Origin: Deltaproteobacteria bacterium
GTDB taxonomy: Bacteria; Desulfobacterota; Syntrophia; Syntrophales; UBA5619
Length of the DNA stretch: 28,252 nucleotides
Assembly: GCA_021372695.1 (NCBI GenBank)
Contig: JAJFTY010000057.1
Location: forward strand, 1 to 28,252
Direction of reading: 5' to 3'
Within the stretch, counting starts at the first letter, position 1, and the number at the start of each line of letters is the position of its first letter. Under the pieces are notes generated by a model. The model saw only the letters and a program-made list of their open reading frames with translations, did not search any database and was not told the DNA's origin. Of this stretch, positions 24,075 to 28,252 are shown in pieces. Both the position numbers and the translations under genes were made by a program.

Positions 24075-25220
24075 ATGGAGAGAGCCGCGATCATCGGCGT
24101 CGGAACGACGAAAATCGAAAAGAGAAAGATCGGAGAGACCTTTGCCGACATGGCCTGGGAGGCCGTGAACCAGGCCCTCGGCGACGCAGGCATGACCATC
24201 GACGACATCGACAACGTGGTGACCACGTCGAGCGATTTCTGGGACGGCAGGACGATCTCCTGCATGGCCGTGGGCGACGCCAGCGGCGCGGCCCACAAGA
24301 ACGTCTCCTGCGTCGAGGGTGACGGCACCTACGGCGCATTCTACGGCATGGCCCGCTGCCTCTCCGGACCCTACAAGACCACGCTGGTCACCGGACACTC
24401 CAAGGGGTCCGAGAGCGTCTCCAGCCTGATCACCAACGCCGCCTTCGACCCGATCTACGAGCGGGGCCTGGGCATGGACATGGTCACCGCCTGCGCCATG
24501 CAGGCCCGGTCGTACATGCACCGCACCGGCACCACTGCCGAACAGCTGGCCCTGGTTTCGGTTAAGAACCACGGCAACGCGCGCCGGAACCCCCTGGCCC
24601 AGCTTCCCATGGCGCTCACCGTCCGGGACGTGCTGGAATCCGAGATGATCGCGGATCCGCTCCACAAGCTGGACTGCTCGCCCATCTCCGACGGGTGCGC
24701 GGCGGTCATCCTCGCCCACGAGTCGGTGGCCGCGAACTTCCGGCGAAAGCCGGTCTGGATCCGGGGGGCGTCATTCTGCGCGGACAGCTTCTTCTTCGGC
24801 GATCGGGACCTCTCCCGGCCCCGATCTCTGACCGAGGCGGCCAAAAAGGCGTACGCGATGGCCGGGATCGAGGACCCGAAACGGGAAATCGACCTCGCGG
24901 AACTCTATGACGCCTTCACCTATCAGGAGCTCATGTGGATCGAGGGCCTGGGGCTGGCCGAGGACGGGGCCGCGGGAAAACTCCTGGAGCAGGGCGCCTT
25001 CGACCTCGACGGCCGACTGCCGGTGAACCCGTCCGGCGGCCTGCTTTCCGGGCATCCGGTGATCGCGGCCGGCCTCTACAGCATGGCCGCGGTGGTCCGG
25101 CAGCTCCGGAACGAAGCGGGCGGCTTCCAGGCGGCCAGGGCGAAAACCGGTCTGGTGCACGGCGTGAACGGGCTTGCCGGCCAGTCCCACTGCGTGTTTG
25201 TTCTCGATCAGGAGAGATAG
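24075..25220 (+). CDS. Thiolase-fold protein C (SCP-x thiolase-like)
   Basis: A 381-residue member of the SCP-x thiolase group. Of the four paralogues it keeps the most catalytic features: NPSGGLLSGHP with H327 and LVHGVNGLAGQSH with H362. The Cys position is still changed; VEGDGTYGAFYG replaces the usual VExACASGG, with the nearest Cys several residues upstream in SCVEG. It resembles A (SSDFWDGRTIS, FFFGDRDLS, KAYAMAGIEDPKRE). AGGAGCC lies before the ATG. The downstream gene D starts 10 bp after its stop. Possible roles are a retro-aldolase, an acyltransferase or a thiolase with a relocated nucleophile. Confidence in the fold is high and in the reaction low. Confidence 0.88.
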   Translation: MERAAIIGVGTTKIEKRKIGETFADMAWEAVNQALGDAGMTIDDIDNVVTTSSDFWDGRTISCMAVGDASGAAHKNVSCVEGDGTYGAFYGMARCLSGPYKTTLVTGHSKGSESVSSLITNAAFDPIYERGLGMDMVTACAMQARSYMHRTGTTAEQLALVSVKNHGNARRNPLAQLPMALTVRDVLESEMIADPLHKLDCSPISDGCAAVILAHESVAANFRRKPVWIRGASFCADSFFFGDRDLSRPRSLTEAAKKAYAMAGIEDPKREIDLAELYDAFTYQELMWIEGLGLAEDGAAGKLLEQGAFDLDGRLPVNPSGGLLSGHPVIAAGLYSMAAVVRQLRNEAGGFQAARAKTGLVHGVNGLAGQSHCVFVLDQER

Positions 25221-25230
25221 GAGGAGAAGC

Positions 25231-26388
25231 ATGGCCAGACGGGTTGCGATCGTCGGAACCGGACAGACCTTCCACAAGAGCCACCGCCCGGACGTCAACG
25301 GACAGGAGCTCATCAACGAGGCGGTCCGGAGGGCGCTTACGGACGCCGATCTCACGATGCACGAGATCGATGCCGTGGTCATCGGGAACATGGACCACTT
25401 CGAGGGGATCAACTATGTCGACTGCTGGAGCGTCGACGGCTCCGGCGGAACGATGAAGCCGATCATCAAGATGACCACGGGCGGAACCACGGGGTGCACG
25501 GTCGCGATCGGCGGATTCCACCTGGTGGGGTCGGGGATGTTCGACCGGGTCCTGGTGATCGGCTGGGAGAAGAATTCGGAGTCGGACACCACCGGCGCGA
25601 TCACCACCGCCTTCGATCCGGTCTGGGACCGCCTGGTGTTTGCCGGCGCCATCTCGGGACTCGCGGCGGAGGCCCAGGCCTACATGGCCCGCTACGGTGC
25701 GACCGACCGGGATGCGGCGCGCGTGAGCGTGCGGGACCGGAAGCACGCCATGAACAACCCCCACGCGCAGCTCCGGAAGGAGGTGACGCTCGAACAGGTG
25801 CTCGCCTCCCCGATGCTGGCCGATCCGATCCACCTTCTGGACGTTTGCCCGCGGTCGGACGGCGCCTGCGCGGTCATCATGGCCGCGGAGGAGGTCGCCG
25901 AAAAGATCTGCCCGAAACCGGACTGGATCTGGGCCACGGCGGCACGGCACTCCTATAGCTACCTCGGCGACGCCGATTACGGCCGCCTGACCAGCATGCG
26001 CGAAGGCGCCCGGGAGATCTGGAAGAAGGCGGGCATCAAGGAGCCGCGCAAGGAGCTGGACGTGGCCGAGCTCTACCAGCCCTACTCGTTCGGCGGCCTG
26101 ATCTGGATCGAGGACATGGGCCTCGTGGGCCCCGGAGAGGCGCCCCAATACATCTGGGACGGCAACACCGACATGGGCGGAGAGCTGCCGATCAACCCCT
26201 CGGGCGGCGTGATCTCCTGCAACCCCATCGGGGCGACCGGCCTGATCCGGTGCGCCGAGGCGGCGATGCAGGTGATGGGCAAGGCGGAAGGGCGCCAGGT
26301 GCCCGACGTCGAACTGGCGTTCAGCAGCGGATTCGGGGGCTGCTGGTGGACGGACATGATCCTGCACGGCAGGAAAAAACCCACATGA
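25231..26388 (+). CDS. Thiolase-fold protein D (SCP-x thiolase-like, no catalytic Cys)
   Basis: A 385-residue thiolase-fold protein paralogous to B. Shared stretches are GTGQTFHKSHRPDVNGQELI at the N-terminus, MTTGGTTGCT at the site where a Cys nucleophile would sit, and INPSGGVISCNPIGATGLIR at 321-340 with N331 in place of the GHP histidine. The last loop reads AFSSGFGGCWW, without His. The start at 25231 has TAGGAGGAG eight bases upstream; a start further upstream in the same frame lies inside gene C and is not needed. The stop overlaps an ATG of the following DUF35 frame. With C and the two flanking DUF35 genes it forms a second copy of the A-B type module. Confidence 0.88.
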   Translation: MARRVAIVGTGQTFHKSHRPDVNGQELINEAVRRALTDADLTMHEIDAVVIGNMDHFEGINYVDCWSVDGSGGTMKPIIKMTTGGTTGCTVAIGGFHLVGSGMFDRVLVIGWEKNSESDTTGAITTAFDPVWDRLVFAGAISGLAAEAQAYMARYGATDRDAARVSVRDRKHAMNNPHAQLRKEVTLEQVLASPMLADPIHLLDVCPRSDGACAVIMAAEEVAEKICPKPDWIWATAARHSYSYLGDADYGRLTSMREGAREIWKKAGIKEPRKELDVAELYQPYSFGGLIWIEDMGLVGPGEAPQYIWDGNTDMGGELPINPSGGVISCNPIGATGLIRCAEAAMQVMGKAEGRQVPDVELAFSSGFGGCWWTDMILHGRKKPT

Positions 26389-26408
26389 GCTGGATAGGAG
26401 CAGGGACG

Positions 26409-26897
26409 ATGGCCGAGAAGGAACAGATCATCATACAATCGGGGGATGTCGAACAGCCTTTCGCCTATTCGGTGGGGATGCACGGGAGCAAATTCTTCAC
26501 GGAGATCCGGCACCGTTGCCGGTTCATGGCCGTCCGGTGCCCGAGGTGCGGGAAGGTGTACATCCCGCCGCGCGCCGTGTGCGGCGACTGTTTCACCGGG
26601 ATGGAGGAGTGGGTCGAGGTGGGCCCGAAAGGGAAGATCGGCACCTTCACGATCCTGCGTTTCGCCTTCATCGATCCGGAGACGGGCGCCCAGAAGCCGG
26701 TTCCGTACGGGTACGGCTTCATCAAGCTGGACGGCGCCGACACCCTGTTTCAGCACTACATCAGCGTCGAGGACGAAAAGCGGATCCGGATCGGCGCCCG
26801 GGTCGAACCGATTTTTGCGAAGGAGCGGAAGGGGAGCATCCGGGACATCGAGTATTTCAGGGTCGACGAACTCGTAAAAAGTCCAAAACCCCTGTGA
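26409..26897 (+). CDS. DUF35 zinc-ribbon/OB-fold protein with repeat-derived C-terminus
   Basis: A 162-residue DUF35 protein. Zinc ribbon residues C44, C47, C58 and C61 (CPRCGKVYIPPRAVCGDC) are intact. The barrel part includes YGFIKLDGADTLFQHYI and RDIEYFRVDE. The start at 26409 is preferred because AGGAG lies eight bases upstream; an ATG at 26385 overlapping the stop of D is in frame and would add eight residues. The last eight codons and the stop (from 26871) lie inside the left arm of an inverted-repeat element, so the natural C-terminus was probably replaced by the insertion. It most likely partners thiolases C and D. Confidence 0.87.
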   Translation: MAEKEQIIIQSGDVEQPFAYSVGMHGSKFFTEIRHRCRFMAVRCPRCGKVYIPPRAVCGDCFTGMEEWVEVGPKGKIGTFTILRFAFIDPETGAQKPVPYGYGFIKLDGADTLFQHYISVEDEKRIRIGARVEPIFAKERKGSIRDIEYFRVDELVKSPKPL

Positions 26898-27010
26898 TTG
26901 TCATGCTGAGCTTGTCGAAGCATGACCTGATATCAATGACTTCCGTCGCCCTTCGATGGCCCTTCGACAGGCTCAGGGTGACTTGGGTGACAGGGATGAC
27001 TTTTTACGAG
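26871..27010. repeat. 140-bp MITE/REP-like inverted-repeat element
   Basis: Perfect 13-bp terminal inverted repeats, CTCGTAAAAAGTC at 26871-26883 and GACTTTTTACGAG at 26998-27010, bound the element. Inner arms at 26900-26920 (GTCATGCTGAGCTTGTCGAAG) and 26962-26982 (CTTCGACAGGCTCAGGGTGAC) pair at 18 of 21 positions. The inner motif is of the dispersed 'TTCGACAGGCTCAG' kind common in many anaerobe genomes. No transposase and no clear target duplication are visible. It overlaps the end of the last DUF35 gene and separates it from the PP2C gene. Confidence 0.8.
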
Positions 27011-27030
27011 GCCATCCGGGTCGTCGAGGG

Positions 27031-27930
27031 ATGACCGCGACGGACGCTCATGCTGTCTGGATCAACCCGTCCCGGCGGATCTTGAAGAAGAAAGGGGCGC
27101 TATGCGGGGGGATCCGGACCGGGACCGACCAGATTCGGAACGGCTACGGAAACGGCGACTGCCTCTACTTCGATTTCGGGAACTGGGTCTTCGCCGCGGC
27201 GGACGGTTCGGAGCGCGCCCCCTGGTCGTCCCGCGATCTCCTGCAGCGCCTGGCGAAAAGCCTCGCGCTCTGCGGCGTGCCGGACACGGTTTCCGGCTGG
27301 CTTGATCTGGTGAATGAAAAGGTGTACGCCGGGCAGGCCTATCCGCACCGGGCGACCTTCAGCTGCGTTGCCCTTAGGCGCGACGGTGCAGAGATCCGCC
27401 TGATCGTCGCCCATGGCGGCGACAGCGCCGTGGCGGTGATCGACGGCGCCACCGGTTCTTTCCGCCGGCAGACCGGATGCGATATGAATTTCGCCGGCAG
27501 GAGCCGCGCGATCGCGGACGTGACCGAGTACCGCGTCGCTGGGCCGGACGAGCGGCTGCTCATTGCGACCGACGGGTTCGACGACCTCTGGCGTTCCGGC
27601 ACCCGCCGCTCCCTGATCGGCGGCACGGCCGAGGCGTTCTGGCAGGGGCCGGTGGAAGGCATCTGCGAGCGGCTGCACGGGGCGCTGGAAGAGAGCGGGA
27701 ACGGGGTCGAGCACGATGACATCGGACTGATCCTGCTCGACCCGAACCGGATGGAGCGGATCCCGGGATTGGCCGTGATGATCGGGGGGACGCGGCCTTT
27801 TGAAGAAGAGCGTTACCGGGAGGAATATGCTGCGGGATCCCATGACCGATGGCTCCCCGACCGGTGCTGGAGCGAACACGAACGGGAATTTGCCGGGGCG
27901 GGAATCGGGCTTCTGATCGAGGCTCGGTGA
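27031..27930 (+). CDS. PP2C-type protein serine/threonine phosphatase
   Basis: A 299-residue PP2C-like domain. Metal-site segments are GNGDCLYFDFGNWVFAAADG near the N-terminus, VAHGGDSAVAVIDG in the middle, LIATDGFDDLW and HDDIGLILLDP near the end, so the Asp ligands are largely present. No membrane segment or sensor domain is seen. The start at 27031 lies just outside the repeat element; the upstream in-frame ATG at 26956 is inside the element and was rejected. No strong ribosome-binding site is present (GAGGG directly abuts the ATG), so expression may be low or coupled. Its role beside a catabolic cluster is unclear; its expression may have been altered by the inserted repeat. Confidence 0.75.
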   Translation: MTATDAHAVWINPSRRILKKKGALCGGIRTGTDQIRNGYGNGDCLYFDFGNWVFAAADGSERAPWSSRDLLQRLAKSLALCGVPDTVSGWLDLVNEKVYAGQAYPHRATFSCVALRRDGAEIRLIVAHGGDSAVAVIDGATGSFRRQTGCDMNFAGRSRAIADVTEYRVAGPDERLLIATDGFDDLWRSGTRRSLIGGTAEAFWQGPVEGICERLHGALEESGNGVEHDDIGLILLDPNRMERIPGLAVMIGGTRPFEEERYREEYAAGSHDRWLPDRCWSEHEREFAGAGIGLLIEAR

Positions 27931-27977
27931 CCCGGGCCCGGCCACAATCCGGAAAGAAATGGAGGAGTGGCAGAACG

Positions 27978-28252
27978 GTGACGAATGGAAAGAGCAAGAG
28001 TGATTTGACGCAACTGAGACGGTCCCAGCTGACCCAGGCGGCGTACAAGGTCGTGGGCGAGAAGGGGTACAACGATTTCACGATCCGGGACATTGCGAAG
28101 GAGGCGGGCCTCTCCACGGGCCTGGTCCACTATTATTTCAAGAACCGGGAAGATCTCCTTTTCAAGCTGCTCAAGGAGATGAACGCCAACCTCAAGAGTC
28201 ATCTGACGCAGGCGCTGGCGGCGCTCCGGGAGCCGCGGGAGATGCTGATGGC
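27978..28252 (+). CDS. TetR/AcrR-family transcriptional regulator (partial, 3' end beyond window)
   Basis: The first 91 codons of a TetR-type repressor, cut by the window edge. The GTG start at 27978 has GGAGGAG ten bases upstream. The N-terminal helix-turn-helix is clear: AAYKVVGEKGYNDFTIRDIA, then KEAGLSTGLVHYYFKNREDLL near 42-61. The ligand-binding domain is missing here. Members commonly sense acyl-CoAs or hydrophobic compounds and control adjacent catabolic genes, so it is the best candidate regulator of the thiolase/DUF35 run. That link is positional inference. Confidence 0.9.
   Translation, partial: MTNGKSKSDLTQLRRSQLTQAAYKVVGEKGYNDFTIRDIAKEAGLSTGLVHYYFKNREDLLFKLLKEMNANLKSHLTQALAALREPREMLM

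Noticed and set aside
26956..27030. Upstream in-frame ATG that would lengthen the PP2C protein by 25 residues
   Set aside because: The extension is translated from the inverted-repeat element and resembles no PP2C N-terminus.

Overview
The window is GC-rich, tightly packed bacterial chromosome. No rRNA, tRNA or CRISPR array was seen. The gene content suggests a strictly anaerobic, Desulfobacterota-like (Syntrophales or sulfate-reducer type) organism. The supporting genes are a split two-subunit glycine decarboxylase, an ADP-forming acyl-CoA synthetase fused to an acetyltransferase, a BKACE enzyme, and many CoA-linked thiolase/DUF35 genes. A 'CTTCGACAGGCTCAG'-type dispersed repeat is also present. 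The taxonomic placement is inference from gene content only.

Region 1 (about 281-10568) is a glycine-metabolism block. A class I/II aminotransferase converges on lpdA (dihydrolipoyl dehydrogenase). lpdA diverges from an Lrp/AsnC regulator across a region with two good opposed sigma70-type promoters. The regulator is followed on the same strand by a GcvT-serine hydroxymethyltransferase fusion, gcvH, gcvPA, gcvPB and lipA. Together these encode every protein of the glycine cleavage complex, the enzyme that completes the lipoyl cofactor, and a built-in SHMT that joins the one-carbon unit to serine.

Region 2 (about 10615-17865) is mixed. It holds an acyl-CoA synthetase (ADP-forming)/GNAT fusion on the minus strand, a universal stress protein, an ABM-fold monooxygenase-like protein, a DUF3467 protein and an orphan protein with a winged-helix-like tail. 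A possible structured RNA relic follows, then an OmpA-type porin with a strong intrinsic terminator.

Region 3 (about 17866-28252) is the most unusual part. A PHP-domain phosphoesterase precedes a run of eight same-strand genes: thiolase-fold A, thiolase-fold B, an SCP2-SCP2-DUF35 fusion, a DUF35-BKACE fusion, a stand-alone DUF35 protein, thiolase-fold C, thiolase-fold D and another DUF35 protein. A and C resemble each other, and so do B and D, so the block looks like a duplicated thiolase-pair/DUF35 module. By eye, all four thiolase folds lack the usual nucleophilic cysteine. A, B and D also have Asn where the 'GHP' histidine normally sits. The combination recalls thiolase-fold/DUF35 retro-aldolases and thiolases of steroid side-chain and aromatic degradation, and suggests an uncharacterised CoA-dependent C-C bond-forming or -cleaving pathway for a bulky or lipid-like substrate. 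A 140-bp MITE-like inverted-repeat element ends the block and supplies the last codons of the final DUF35 gene. A PP2C-type phosphatase and the start of a TetR regulator (cut by the window end) follow.
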